DNA of 64,000 nucleotides from Prescottella defluvii (GTDB lineage Bacteria; Actinomycetota; Actinomycetes; Mycobacteriales; Mycobacteriaceae). This document shows positions 9,713 through 18,707 of the stretch, one piece after another. The notes under the pieces are model-generated. The model was not told the origin of the DNA. It saw only the letters and a list, made by a program, of their open reading frames with translations, and ran no database searches. Position 1 is the first letter of the stretch, and every line of letters begins with the position of its first letter. Location: the NCBI RefSeq assembly GCF_000738775.1, contig NZ_JPOC01000066.1, forward strand, positions 88,869 through 152,868. The letters run 5' to 3'. The translations under genes and the position numbers were made by a program.

Positions 9713-11266
9713 ATGACACTCATCGCCCCCGACAGCGCCACCGTCGTGCACACCACCCACGGACCCGTGCGCGGCACCACCGACGGACAGGTCAACGTGT
9801 GGAAGGGAATTCGCTACGCGGCCGCACCGACCGGGGACCGTCGATTCCAGGCACCGATGTCGCCCGAGCCGTGGACGGAGGTGTTCGACGCGGACCGGTT
9901 CGGCGCCGTCGAACCGCAGAGCCGGCTCGCCGCGATCCCGCTCGGGGACGACATCCGGATGGACGAGGACTGCCTGTCGCTCAACGTGTGGGCGCCGACC
10001 ACGGGGGCCGCGGGCAAGCCGGTGATGGTGTGGATCCACGGCGGTGCCTACTTCCGCGGTGCGTCGAGCCAACCGGTCTACGACGGGCGTGCACTGGCGG
10101 AGAACGGCGATGTCGTGGTGGTGACGCTGAACTACCGGTTGGGGGTGTTCGGATTCGTCGACTTCTCGTCGTTGAGCACCGACGAGCACCGCTTCGACGC
10201 CAATGTCGCGTTGCAGGACATGATCGCCGCGCTGCGCTGGGTGCAGGCGAACATCGCCGCGTTCGGCGGCGACCCGAAAGCGGTGACGCTGTTCGGTGAA
10301 TCTGCCGGTGGCGGCGCCGTCACGACGCTGATGACGATGCCGTCCGCGCACGGCCTGTTCCACCGGGCGATCGCCGAGAGCTCGCCGGCCACCTCGGTCT
10401 ACAACCAGGATCGGGCCGCGCAGGTGGCGAACATGTTCCTGGAAATCCTCGGCGGCGCAGTTGATGCCGCAGATCGGTTGATGTCGGCGACCACCGACGA
10501 ACTCCTCGCCGCATCGGAGGAACTGTTCGCCCGTGTTCCTCGCGAGACCCCGGGGACCCTGGCCTACGTTCCGATCGTCGACGGCGTACTCGTTCCCGAC
10601 TATCCGGTCAATTCGTTCTGGAACGGTACCGCCGAGCGGATCCCTCTGTTGATCGGCACCAACAAGGACGAGTCGTCGCTGTTCAAGCTGATGAAGTCGC
10701 CGCTCATGCCGATCGAACCCGACGTGATCCGCACGATGTTCGCGGAGATCGCGGCCGAGCACCCGGGCGTCGAACTGCCCGACCAGGCGCGGATCGAGGC
10801 GGCGTACTCGGGCCTGGCCACCGAGAGTGACGTTTCGGGGCTGACCCGGGATTTCGGCTTCCGCCTGCCGGCACTGTGGATCGTGGAGGCGCACAGCAGG
10901 TATGCCCCCACCTGGCTGTACCGCTTCGACTACGCCACCCCGATGCTCCGGGCGTTGAAGATCGGCGCCACCCACGCGACCGAACTGCCGTACGTGTTCG
11001 GCAATATCGCGCACGGACCCAAGGAGGTCACCTACCTGCTCGGTGGCCTGGCGACGGGCCGCCGGGTATCGGCCCGGATGCAGCACCGGTGGATCGAGTT
11101 CGCGAAACATGCAGTGCCGGTGGGGCTCGACGGTGAGCCGCAGTGGGATGCGTACGACAGGTTCGGCCGGGCCACGCTCGTGATCGACAAGCACGACCGG
11201 GTGGTCCGGGACCTCGACGGACCGCTCCGTGAGGCGTGGGGCGAACAGGTCATCGCCTTCACCTGA
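9713..11266 (+). CDS. Type B carboxylesterase/lipase
   Basis: Serine esterase of 517 residues in the PnbA/acetylcholinesterase-like family. The oxyanion-hole motif WIHGGAYFRG lies near residue 107 and the nucleophile is Ser197 in GESAGGG. The acid is probably the Glu in TNKDE and the catalytic His lies in the ATHATELPYVFGN segment. There is no signal peptide, so the enzyme is probably cytoplasmic. The start ATG 9713 has AAGGAG 8-13 bases upstream. The natural ester is not predictable. The upstream Sap-type protein suggests a lipid-related job, but that is only context. Confidence 0.9.
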   Translation: MTLIAPDSATVVHTTHGPVRGTTDGQVNVWKGIRYAAAPTGDRRFQAPMSPEPWTEVFDADRFGAVEPQSRLAAIPLGDDIRMDEDCLSLNVWAPTTGAAGKPVMVWIHGGAYFRGASSQPVYDGRALAENGDVVVVTLNYRLGVFGFVDFSSLSTDEHRFDANVALQDMIAALRWVQANIAAFGGDPKAVTLFGESAGGGAVTTLMTMPSAHGLFHRAIAESSPATSVYNQDRAAQVANMFLEILGGAVDAADRLMSATTDELLAASEELFARVPRETPGTLAYVPIVDGVLVPDYPVNSFWNGTAERIPLLIGTNKDESSLFKLMKSPLMPIEPDVIRTMFAEIAAEHPGVELPDQARIEAAYSGLATESDVSGLTRDFGFRLPALWIVEAHSRYAPTWLYRFDYATPMLRALKIGATHATELPYVFGNIAHGPKEVTYLLGGLATGRRVSARMQHRWIEFAKHAVPVGLDGEPQWDAYDRFGRATLVIDKHDRVVRDLDGPLREAWGEQVIAFT

Positions 11267-11402
11267 GTGCCGTCCGGATTCAACCGAAAGATTGAAATGC
11301 CCGAATTGTGGCCGTCATTCGTCAGCGCGGAACCGTCTTCTCTGCTGGAATCGCGATAGCGTCGAACGATGGCGCGCCACATCGTCGGAGGAGGGTGCAG
11401 CG

Positions 11403-13049
11403 ATGACCATGGACTCGGCGGAGGTCGAACCTCATGTAGGGCGGCGGGACTGGATCGGTCTGGGGGTGCTCGCTGCCGGGCTGTCGCTGATCGTCGTCGA
11501 CGGCACCATCGTCAACGTCTCGCTCCCGGTGATCATCGACGAACTGGGCCTGGACCTCACCGACGCGCAGTGGATCAACAGCATCTACGCGGTGGTGTTC
11601 GCGGCGCTGCTGCTCACCGCCGGACGACTCGGCGACCGGTTGGGACGGCGGATGCTGTTCATCATCGGTGTCGTCGTGTTCATCGCGGGCAGCCTGATGG
11701 CCGCGGCGTCGGAGAGTTCCACCGCACTGATCGTGGCCCGCGTCGTGCAGGGCGTCGGCGGAGCGCTGGTGCTGCCGTGCACGCTCTCGACCGTCAACGC
11801 GACGTTCCGGGGCAGGGACCGGGCCATCGCGTTCGGCGTGTGGGGCGCGGTGATCTCGGGCATGGCGGCCGTCGGCCCACTGCTCGGTGGCTGGCTCACG
11901 ACGTCGTTCACGTGGCCGTGGATCTTCCTGGTCAACGTTCCGATCGGCATCCTCGTCATCATCGGCGCGTTCCTCACCGTGCCGGAGACCCGCGCGAAGA
12001 TCACCGTCCCGGGGCTGGACGTGGTGGGCCTGCTGCTCAGCGCAATCGGGTTCGGCGCGTTGATCTTCGCCCTCATCGAGGGGCAGACGCTCGGCTGGTG
12101 GACGCCGATCGCCGACCTCCACGTGTTCGGGGCGACCTGGCCGGAGACCGCGCCGATCTCCGCGACGCCGGTGATGGCAGCGGTCGGCGCCGTGGCGCTC
12201 GTCGGGTTCGTGGTGTGGGAACGGCATCGCGCCAAGATCCGGCACTCGGCGATCCTGGACCTCGCGCTGTTTCGGTTCCACACGTTCAGCTGGGGCAACT
12301 GCACCGCGATGGCCGTCGCAATCGGTGAGTTCGGTCTGCTGCTGGTGTTGCCACTGTTCCTGGTCAATGCGTACGGACTCAGCACCCTCGGCGCCGGCTA
12401 CGTGCTCGCCGTGATGGCTCTCGGAGCGTTCGCCTCCGGTGCCGCGGCCCGGCACGTGACCGCGAGATTCGGTGCCCCGCGCACCGTGATGCTCGGCCTG
12501 GCACTCGAGGTGATCGGCGTCCTCGCGTTCGCGCTGTACCTGCGTCCGACGTCGGCGGCGTGGCTGCTGGCGCTGCTGCTCGCGATCTACGGACTCGGCC
12601 TCGGCCTGGCGTCCGCGCAGCTCACCGGCACGGTGCTGGTCGACATTCCCACCGAGGAATCCGGGCAGGGGTCCGCGACGCAGAGCACCGTCCGCCAGTT
12701 GGGTGCTGCGCTCGGCACCGCGATCCTCGGCACCGTCCTGTCGCTGGGGCTGGCACACAGCCTCACCGACCGGCTCGAGCCGGTTGCGTTGCCGCCACAG
12801 GTGTCCTCGGAACTGGTCGACAGCACCCGTGAATCGGCCGGCGGCACCATTCCGCCGATCCGTGAGCAGGGCGACCACGGCAAGCTCGGCCCGGCCGGAC
12901 CTTCGACCGCCGACGCGCTGTCCGACGGGTTCGCCGACGCCACCCGGTGGTCGCTGTTCGTGGCGGCCGGATTCCTCGCCGCAGGACTGGTCGCGGCCAC
13001 ACAGCTGCAGCCGCGGCGGCGTGAGGACGCTGCCGACGCCACGGCGTAG
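11403..13049 (+). CDS. DHA2-family MFS drug exporter (14-helix, EmrB/QacA type)
   Basis: Proton-driven multidrug transporter of 548 residues. Family marks are the helix-1 motif LIVVDGTIVNVSLPVI, motif A in GRLGDRLGRRMLF, and motif C-like VGPLLGGWLTTSFTWPWIFLVNVPIG. The length and spacing fit 14 membrane helices. A periplasmic loop of about 60 residues lies before the last helix (TDRLEPVALP to SDGFADAT). The start ATG 11403 has GGAGGAGGG upstream. The 136-base gap after the esterase gene suggests its own promoter. The substrate is unknown. Confidence 0.9.
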   Translation: MTMDSAEVEPHVGRRDWIGLGVLAAGLSLIVVDGTIVNVSLPVIIDELGLDLTDAQWINSIYAVVFAALLLTAGRLGDRLGRRMLFIIGVVVFIAGSLMAAASESSTALIVARVVQGVGGALVLPCTLSTVNATFRGRDRAIAFGVWGAVISGMAAVGPLLGGWLTTSFTWPWIFLVNVPIGILVIIGAFLTVPETRAKITVPGLDVVGLLLSAIGFGALIFALIEGQTLGWWTPIADLHVFGATWPETAPISATPVMAAVGAVALVGFVVWERHRAKIRHSAILDLALFRFHTFSWGNCTAMAVAIGEFGLLLVLPLFLVNAYGLSTLGAGYVLAVMALGAFASGAAARHVTARFGAPRTVMLGLALEVIGVLAFALYLRPTSAAWLLALLLAIYGLGLGLASAQLTGTVLVDIPTEESGQGSATQSTVRQLGAALGTAILGTVLSLGLAHSLTDRLEPVALPPQVSSELVDSTRESAGGTIPPIREQGDHGKLGPAGPSTADALSDGFADATRWSLFVAAGFLAAGLVAATQLQPRRREDAADATA

Positions 13050-13071
13050 GCGGGGCTCGGTCGTCGGGGGC

Positions 13072-13269
13072 TCACTCGTCGGTGGGTGGCAGGGCCTGCC
13101 ACAGCAGCAGGACCGCGGCGACGCCGATTGCGCACGCCACCCCGAACGCCGCCGCCAGCAGGAATGATCCCGTCAGCGACAGCGTCACCGCGATGACCAG
13201 CACCGCTAGCACCGCGACTCCGACGGACTGGATCGTCCGCACCGGTCGGCGGTCGGGGTGATCCGGCAC
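13072..13269 (-). CDS. Small two-helix membrane protein downstream of SPW gene
   Basis: A 65-residue frame from GTG 13269, which overlaps the last base of the SPW gene stop (TAGTG). The protein has a short basic, proline-rich head (PDHPDRRPVRTIQ) and then two hydrophobic segments that together form a helical hairpin, ending in QALPPTDE. I do not recognise a family. Its coupling to the SPW gene and its hairpin topology suggest that the two membrane proteins work together. It faces the MFS gene end-to-end with a 22-base gap. Confidence 0.6.
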   Translation of the reverse strand: MPDHPDRRPVRTIQSVGVAVLAVLVIAVTLSLTGSFLLAAAFGVACAIGVAAVLLLWQALPPTDE

Positions 13270-13709
13270 TACTGGCGGACGGCGCGTCGCCGTGTCATCG
13301 CCATCGCCATGCCGGCCGCGCCCAGCACGACGATCACGGCACCGACGATGACGTTCGACAGGATCATCCCAGTGCTCGTACTCACCCCGGAGACCAACCA
13401 CGGCGACACGATCAGCCACACCCCCAGAAGCGGTGCGACGAAGGCGATCCCGTGCGTGCGCCCGTACGTGGTCGCGTACCCGGCGGCCAGCAGCGTCACG
13501 GCGAGACCGCAGATGAGGTTGCTCATCATCAGTGACGTCTGCCCGCTGAAACCGACGATCCACGACGACGCCGCCGCGTAGAGACCGGCCAGCACCATCA
13601 ATCCCTCCGCGACCTGGAGGGCCGGCCCCTCGCCGAGTTCGTCGTAGCTGTTGCGGAGCGCGACGATGTCCGGGTGGGTTTCCATCGACATGTTCGGTGT
13701 GATCGACAT
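13269..13709 (-). CDS. SPW-repeat membrane protein
   Basis: Protein of 146 residues with two copies of the SPW repeat, each a pair of membrane helices. The first copy contains AASSWIVGF and MMSNLICGLAVTLLAAGY. The second contains GVWLIVSPWLVSG and MILSNVIVGAVIVVLGAAG; the motif S-P/S-W gives the family name. An N-terminal soluble stretch (about 1-40) is acidic. The function of the family is unknown. A shorter start at the internal Met8 is possible. Confidence 0.85.
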   Translation of the reverse strand: MSITPNMSMETHPDIVALRNSYDELGEGPALQVAEGLMVLAGLYAAASSWIVGFSGQTSLMMSNLICGLAVTLLAAGYATTYGRTHGIAFVAPLLGVWLIVSPWLVSGVSTSTGMILSNVIVGAVIVVLGAAGMAMAMTRRRAVRQ

Positions 13710-13810
13710 GGCGAATCATCTCCTCGGCCTGTTCGACCTGTGTACTTCCGACACTAATTGCCGTACCGCGCGGCGTACAGGGTCTGTCGGCCCCGGGTGG
13801 AAACGACGGA

Positions 13811-13846
13811 GGAGCGGGCGATGCCCCGACGGTCATCGCCCGCTCC
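13811..13846 (-). terminator. Hairpin terminator after mmsA
   Basis: Perfect 13-base stem GGAGCGGGCGATG / CATCGCCCGCTCC with a 10-base loop, 18 bases beyond the mmsA stop on the minus strand. It separates the mms operon from the SPW promoter region (13710-13810). Confidence 0.8.
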
Positions 13847-13864
13847 GCTACGCTGTCGCGCCGA

Positions 13865-15343
13865 TCAGTTGGGGCGGAACCCGAAGTCGGTTCCGGCGAC
13901 GCTGTCCCAGCGCGACGTGACGTACTTGGGCCGCGTGTAGAAGCTCCACGACGCGTTGTTCAGGCCGGTGTCCCCGTATGCGGAGTCCTTCCAGCCCTGC
14001 ACTGCATATGCGGCGACGGGAACGGGGATCGCCACGTTGACGCCGATCATGCCGGCCGACGCGCGCCGCTCGAACTCGTTGGCCGCAGCGCCGTCCCTCG
14101 TGAAGATCGACGCGCCGTTGCCGTAGCGGTGGTTCTCGATGAGGGCCAGGCCGTCGTCGAGGGCGTCGACGCGCAGGACCACCAGGATCGGACCGAACAG
14201 TTCCTCCTGGTAGGCGGGCGAGGACACGTCGACGTCGGTGAGGACGGTGGGGCCGATGAAGTAGCCGCTCTCGTAGCCGGGCACCTCTTCGGTGCTGCGG
14301 TCGACCACGGCGCGGGCGCCGCCGGTGATCGCCTCCTTGACCGCTGCCCGGATACGTTCCTGCGACTGGCGGTTGATCACCGGCCCGACCTCGGTGCCCG
14401 CCTCGCCGCCGGCGCCCAGGCGGACCTGCTCGGCGCGTTCCTTCACCTTCTCCAACAGCGGTTCGGCGGTGGGGCCGACGACCACCGCGACCGAGATCGC
14501 CATGCAGCGCTGACCGGCGGCGCCGAAGCACGCGGACGTGAGCTGATCGGCGACGACGTCCATGTCGGCGTCCGGCATCACGATCATGTGGTTCTTCGCG
14601 CCACCGAAGGCCTGAACGCGCTTGCCCGCGGCCGCGGCCCGCGAGTACACGACGTGCGCGATCTTGCTCGAGCCGACGAACGCGACTGCTTCGGTGTCGG
14701 GCGAGTCGATCAGCTGCTCCACGGCGTCCTGGCGGCCGTGCACGACGTTGAGCACGCCGTCGGGCAGGCCGGCCTCCTTGAACAGTTCGGCGATGCGCAG
14801 GCACACGCCGGGATCCTGCTCACTCGGCTTCCAGACGAAGGTGTTGCCCGAGGCCAGAGCCACCGACACCATCATCATGCCCATCATGGCGGGGAAGTTG
14901 AACGGCGTGATGCCCACGCACACACCCAGCGGGTGCAGTACCGACTTGGTGTCGATGTTCGGTCCGGTCTGCAGTGATGTGCCGCCACGGACCAGTGCCG
15001 GTCCACCACAGGCGAGTTCGACGGAGTCGGCCGCTCGGGAGATCTCGCCCGCTGCGTCGTCGAGGGTCTTGCCGTGCTCCTCGGTGATAATTGCTGCGAG
15101 CTCGGACCGGTTGGCCAGCAACAGTTCCCGGAATCGGTAAAGCACCTGGGCCCGCTTTGAGAGCGGGGTGGCGGCCCAGCCGTCGAAGGCGGCCAGGCCG
15201 GCGGCGATCGCGGCGTCCACGGTGGCGCGGTCCGCCATCGGCACGGTGGCGACCGGCTGATCGGTGGCCGGGTCGACCACGTCGATGATGTCGGTGCCGC
15301 CGGCGACGGGGGCCCCGTTGATCCAGTGGGGGATGGTGCGCAT
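13865..15343 (-). CDS. mmsA: Methylmalonate-semialdehyde dehydrogenase (CoA-acylating)
   Basis: Enzyme of 492 residues that converts methylmalonate semialdehyde to propionyl-CoA in valine breakdown. Catalytic Cys280 lies in GAAGQRCMAIS and Asn149 in TPFNFP. The general-base Glu of ordinary aldehyde dehydrogenases is replaced in the segment AFGGAKNHMIVMPDAD, which is the hallmark of the CoA-dependent MMSDH branch. The start ATG 15343 has AAAGG about 10 bases upstream. It is the last gene of mmsB - transporter - mmsA, 33 bases after the transporter stop. Confidence 0.94.
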   Translation of the reverse strand: MRTIPHWINGAPVAGGTDIIDVVDPATDQPVATVPMADRATVDAAIAAGLAAFDGWAATPLSKRAQVLYRFRELLLANRSELAAIITEEHGKTLDDAAGEISRAADSVELACGGPALVRGGTSLQTGPNIDTKSVLHPLGVCVGITPFNFPAMMGMMMVSVALASGNTFVWKPSEQDPGVCLRIAELFKEAGLPDGVLNVVHGRQDAVEQLIDSPDTEAVAFVGSSKIAHVVYSRAAAAGKRVQAFGGAKNHMIVMPDADMDVVADQLTSACFGAAGQRCMAISVAVVVGPTAEPLLEKVKERAEQVRLGAGGEAGTEVGPVINRQSQERIRAAVKEAITGGARAVVDRSTEEVPGYESGYFIGPTVLTDVDVSSPAYQEELFGPILVVLRVDALDDGLALIENHRYGNGASIFTRDGAAANEFERRASAGMIGVNVAIPVPVAAYAVQGWKDSAYGDTGLNNASWSFYTRPKYVTSRWDSVAGTDFGFRPN

Positions 15344-15375
15344 TATCGATGAACCTTTCAGGGGTGGAGCGGAAT

Positions 15376-16746
15376 TCACAAGGAGGTGCCGAAGCGGGCG
15401 CGGTGTTCGTCGTCCAGTGCCGCCAGGGATGTGCCCTTGGTCTCACGCATGAACAGGACCGCGACGATCGAGATCAGCCCGGCGACCGCGACGTAGATCG
15501 CGATCGGGACCCAGCTGTCGAATGTGCGCAGCAGCATGGTCGCGATCACCGGAGCCAGCGAGCCGGCGAAGATCGCCGTGACCTGGGCTCCGAGCGAGAC
15601 GCCGATGTAGCGCATGTGCGTCGGGAACATCTCCGAGAGCAGCGCCGGCTGCGGGGCGTACATGATGGCGTGGATGATCAGTCCGACCGTGATGGCACAA
15701 AGGATGAGCGCGTCGGACTTGGTGTCCATCAACGGGAAGGCGATGAAGCAGTAGACGGACGCGAGTGTGGCGCCGACCAGGTAGACGGGGCGTCGGCCGA
15801 CCTTGTCGGACATCCAGCCGAACACCAGGATCATCCCGGCATGGACGATGTGCGAGACCAGCATCAGGGTCAGGATGGTCGAGGTGTCGACGTCGAGCTG
15901 GACCTTGAGGTACGTAAGCGAGAACGTGACGACCATGTAGTACAGGATGTTTTCGACGACGCGGGCGCCCATGGCCGTGAGCACCTCGCGGGGGCGGGCC
16001 TGGAAGACCCGCTTGATCGCCTTCCACGTGCTCTCGGCCTGCGGCTGTTCCTGGTTGGCGTCCTTGAAGATCGGTGAGTCCTCGACCTTGGTGCGGATGA
16101 ACCAGCCGATCAGCACGATGAACGCGGAGAAGAAGAACGCCACGCGCCAACCCCAGGACAGGAACGCGGCCTCGGGGAGGGCGAAGGACAGCACCAGCAG
16201 CACGATGGTGGCCAGCACATTGCCCAACGGTGCACCGACCTGCGGGAAGCTGGACCAGAATCCGCGCTTGTCGTCGGGGCTCTGCTCGGCGACGAGCAGC
16301 ACCGCGCCGCCCCATTCGCCGCCGATCGCGATGCCCTGCATGAAACGCAACAGGACGAGGATGATCGGTGCGGCATAGCCGATCTGGTCGAAGCTCGGGA
16401 TGGCGCCGATCAGGAACGTGGAGACACCGATGACCAGGAGCGAGACCTGCAGCAGCTTCTTGCGGCCGAACTTGTCGCCGTAGTGCCCGAAGATGATGCC
16501 GCCGATCGGGCGGGCGACGAAGCCGATCGCGTAGGTGAGCAACGCCGCGATCACACCGTCGAGGGGATTGCCGGTCGCCTTGAAGAACACGTCGCCGAAG
16601 ACCAGCGCGGCGGCCATGCCGTAGAGGAAGAACTCGTACCACTCGGCGACCGTTCCGGCCATGGAGGCCGCGACGATCCGATGGAACCCGGCCGGGGTCT
16701 TCTGCTTCGGTGCGTCGGGGGTCGGGTCGGTCAACTGTGCGGTCAC
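15376..16746 (-). CDS. MFS transporter, metabolite:H+ symporter (MHS) type
   Basis: Proton symporter of 456 residues with 12 predicted helices. Family marks are AGTVAEWYEFFLYGMAAALVFGD at the start, the region GFVARPIGGIIFGHYGDKFGRKKLL, and the second half with VFGWMSDKVGRRPVYLVGA. Relatives carry organic acids such as shikimate or proline/betaine. Its place between mmsB and mmsA suggests uptake of a branched-chain intermediate such as 3-hydroxyisobutyrate or a related acid; this is inference. GTG 16746 overlaps the mmsB stop as GTGA. Confidence 0.88.
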   Translation of the reverse strand: MTAQLTDPTPDAPKQKTPAGFHRIVAASMAGTVAEWYEFFLYGMAAALVFGDVFFKATGNPLDGVIAALLTYAIGFVARPIGGIIFGHYGDKFGRKKLLQVSLLVIGVSTFLIGAIPSFDQIGYAAPIILVLLRFMQGIAIGGEWGGAVLLVAEQSPDDKRGFWSSFPQVGAPLGNVLATIVLLVLSFALPEAAFLSWGWRVAFFFSAFIVLIGWFIRTKVEDSPIFKDANQEQPQAESTWKAIKRVFQARPREVLTAMGARVVENILYYMVVTFSLTYLKVQLDVDTSTILTLMLVSHIVHAGMILVFGWMSDKVGRRPVYLVGATLASVYCFIAFPLMDTKSDALILCAITVGLIIHAIMYAPQPALLSEMFPTHMRYIGVSLGAQVTAIFAGSLAPVIATMLLRTFDSWVPIAIYVAVAGLISIVAVLFMRETKGTSLAALDDEHRARFGTSL

Positions 16747-17660
16747 CGAACCCCCTCCGGTGCGGAACCGGTGGCGCCGACCGTACCGTCGACGAGCCGG
16801 ACCAGGGCCGAGAAGTCGAGCCCGCCGAAACCGTTGTCGGCGAGTACGTCCAGTCGCCGGGCAACCTCGGCGGTTGCCGCGGCGTCGACTCCGTGTGCGG
16901 CAGCCGCGTCGAGCGCGAGGCCGAGATCCTTGCGCATCAGAGTGACGGCGAAGCCGCCCGCGAAGTCCCGGCTGGACGGTGCCGACTCGACGGCGCCGCC
17001 GACGGGGTAGTAGTTGCGCAGTGCCCAACTGTCGCCGGTGGAGACGCCGGCGATCTCGATGACCGTCTTCGGCGCGATGCCCAGACGTTGCGCCAGCGCC
17101 GCGGCCTCACACGTGCTCTGCATGTTCGCGGCGAGCATCATGTTGTTGAGCATCTTGGCGCTCTGGCCCGCACCGAGGTCGCCCGCGTGGAAGATGCGCG
17201 CACCCATCGACTGCAGGAGCGGGCGAGCCTCGTCGAGGTCCGCTTCGGCGCCACCGACCATGAACGTCAACGTCGCGTTCGCGGCACCAGCCGTGCCACC
17301 CGAGACCGGGGCGTCGAGGAAACGGCGACCGGTCGCGATGACGGCCCCGGCGATGTCGACGGCCTGGGTGGTGGCGATCGTGGAGGAGTCGATCACCAGC
17401 GCGGTGGGCGCGGAGACCGCGAGGGCGCCGGAGTCGAGCAGGGCGGCTCGCACGTGATCGCCCTTGGGCAGCATGGTGATCAGAACGTCGGCGTCGGCTC
17501 CGACGGTGACGGGCGAATCGGTGGTGGGGATGCCCTGCGTGGCCGCCGCCTCGCGAGCGTCGGATGACAGATCGAAACCGACCAGTTCGTAGCCTGCGCT
17601 GTGCAGATTTGCAGCCATCGGCAACCCCATGTTGCCCAGGCCGATCCAACCGATCTTCAT
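16743..17660 (-). CDS. mmsB: 3-Hydroxyisobutyrate dehydrogenase
   Basis: NAD-dependent enzyme of 305 residues that oxidises 3-hydroxyisobutyrate to methylmalonate semialdehyde, the step before MmsA. The Rossmann motif is GLGNMGLPMA (8-16), the substrate loop is DAPVSGGTAGA (117-126), and the catalytic lysine is Lys169 in GQSAKMLNN. The start ATG 17660 has GAAGGG upstream. It is the first gene of the mms operon and is divergent from a LysR gene, which is the likely regulator of the operon. Confidence 0.93.
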   Translation of the reverse strand: MKIGWIGLGNMGLPMAANLHSAGYELVGFDLSSDAREAAATQGIPTTDSPVTVGADADVLITMLPKGDHVRAALLDSGALAVSAPTALVIDSSTIATTQAVDIAGAVIATGRRFLDAPVSGGTAGAANATLTFMVGGAEADLDEARPLLQSMGARIFHAGDLGAGQSAKMLNNMMLAANMQSTCEAAALAQRLGIAPKTVIEIAGVSTGDSWALRNYYPVGGAVESAPSSRDFAGGFAVTLMRKDLGLALDAAAAHGVDAAATAEVARRLDVLADNGFGGLDFSALVRLVDGTVGATGSAPEGVR

Positions 17661-17689
17661 GCTGGTGCCCTTCCGTCCGATGCCGAGCT

Positions 17690-17701
17690 GTAGATATCTA
17701 C
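17690..17701. promoter_or_regulatory. 12-base palindrome before mmsB
   Basis: GTAGATATCTAC is a perfect palindrome 30 bases upstream of the mmsB start, in the divergent mmsB/LysR region. It is a candidate regulator site or part of the mmsB promoter. Its use is inferred from position only. Confidence 0.4.
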
Positions 17702-17764
17702 GTCGGCTGTGCGGACAAGAGTGAGCTAGATTACAGCTTTGGAAAAGGCCCTCTTCGACACACA

Positions 17765-17786
17765 AGCTGTGCATGAATGCACAGCT
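17765..17786. promoter_or_regulatory. Perfect inverted repeat, likely LysR operator
   Basis: Arms AGCTGTGCAT and ATGCACAGCT (10 bases each, perfect) are separated by GA. The repeat ends 15 bases before the LysR GTG start and fits a LysR-type autoregulatory site. It lies in the mRNA leader if transcription starts upstream. Confidence 0.65.
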
Positions 17787-17801
17787 GACCTGGGAGTCAA
17801 T

Positions 17802-18698
17802 GTGCGCGCGGACGATCTCGTGGTGCTATTGGAAATCGCGCGGTGTGGCTCGCTCGTCGGGGCCGCCTCCGCGCTCGGACTCAACCACGCGACGGTGTCC
17901 CGGCGGATGTCGGCGTTGGAGTCGGAACTGCACGCACCGGTTCTGGTGAGGGGCGTCCAGGGATGCGAGCTGACCGACCTCGGCCACCGGCTGCTGAGAT
18001 CGTGCGAGCAGATCGAATCGGCGCTCACCGATGTACGCGACCTGGTGAGCACCACTCCCCGCGAGCGTGAACTCTCCGGTCTCGTGCGGATCGCCACGAC
18101 CGAGGCGTTCGGTTCGTACTTCATCGCGCCGTTGCTGGCCGACCTGCACCGAATCAACTCGGATCTCCTCGTCGAGATCGTCACGCAGACACGGCTGAGT
18201 GCGTTCGGGGCCGGCGCCGACATCGAGATCGGGGTCGGGGAGCCGGTGTACGGACGGCCCGGCGCCGAGAAACTGACGGACTACAGGCTGGGGCTGTACG
18301 CCTCCGACGCGTATCGGGCCGAACGCGGCATGCCGACGTCGCTCGAGGACCTGGACGGTCATTCGCTCGTCTACTACATCGAGGGCCTGCTCCGGGTCGA
18401 GGACCTCGACGTGCTGACGAAGCTCACCGGCAACCACAAGGTCACCTTCGGCTCGACCAGCGTGCAGGCGCAAGCCGCGGCGACACTGGCCGGCGCCGGC
18501 ATCGGACTGCTTCCGGCATTCGTGGCCGAGCGCGAGCCGACCCTGCAGCGGGTGCTGCAGTCCGACGTCGCCATCACCCTCGAGTTCACGGCGTGCCTGG
18601 CGCCGAGACGGCTGCGCAGACCCGCGGCCGTCACGGTGCTGCAGGCGATCCGGGAGATGGTTGCCGAGAGACAGTCCGAGCTGATGCCGCAGTGGTGA
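17802..18698 (+). CDS. LysR-family transcriptional regulator of the mms operon
   Basis: Regulator of 298 residues. The N-terminal winged helix-turn-helix is clear (LLEIARCGSLVGAASALGLNHATVSRRMSALE), followed by the substrate-binding domain (about 85-290). I chose GTG 17802 because GGAG lies 5 bases upstream and the family usually begins just before the first helix; a TTG at 17739 would add 21 residues that overlap the operator repeat. It is divergent from mmsB, so it probably controls valine/3-hydroxyisobutyrate catabolism in response to an intermediate. Confidence 0.88.
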   Translation: MRADDLVVLLEIARCGSLVGAASALGLNHATVSRRMSALESELHAPVLVRGVQGCELTDLGHRLLRSCEQIESALTDVRDLVSTTPRERELSGLVRIATTEAFGSYFIAPLLADLHRINSDLLVEIVTQTRLSAFGAGADIEIGVGEPVYGRPGAEKLTDYRLGLYASDAYRAERGMPTSLEDLDGHSLVYYIEGLLRVEDLDVLTKLTGNHKVTFGSTSVQAQAAATLAGAGIGLLPAFVAEREPTLQRVLQSDVAITLEFTACLAPRRLRRPAAVTVLQAIREMVAERQSELMPQW

Positions 18699-18707
18699 GC
18701 AGGCGCC

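Noticed and set aside
8918..11194. A 758-codon frame antisense to the Sap-type and esterase genes
   Set aside because: It is a shadow frame; the sense genes have complete motifs and ribosome sites.
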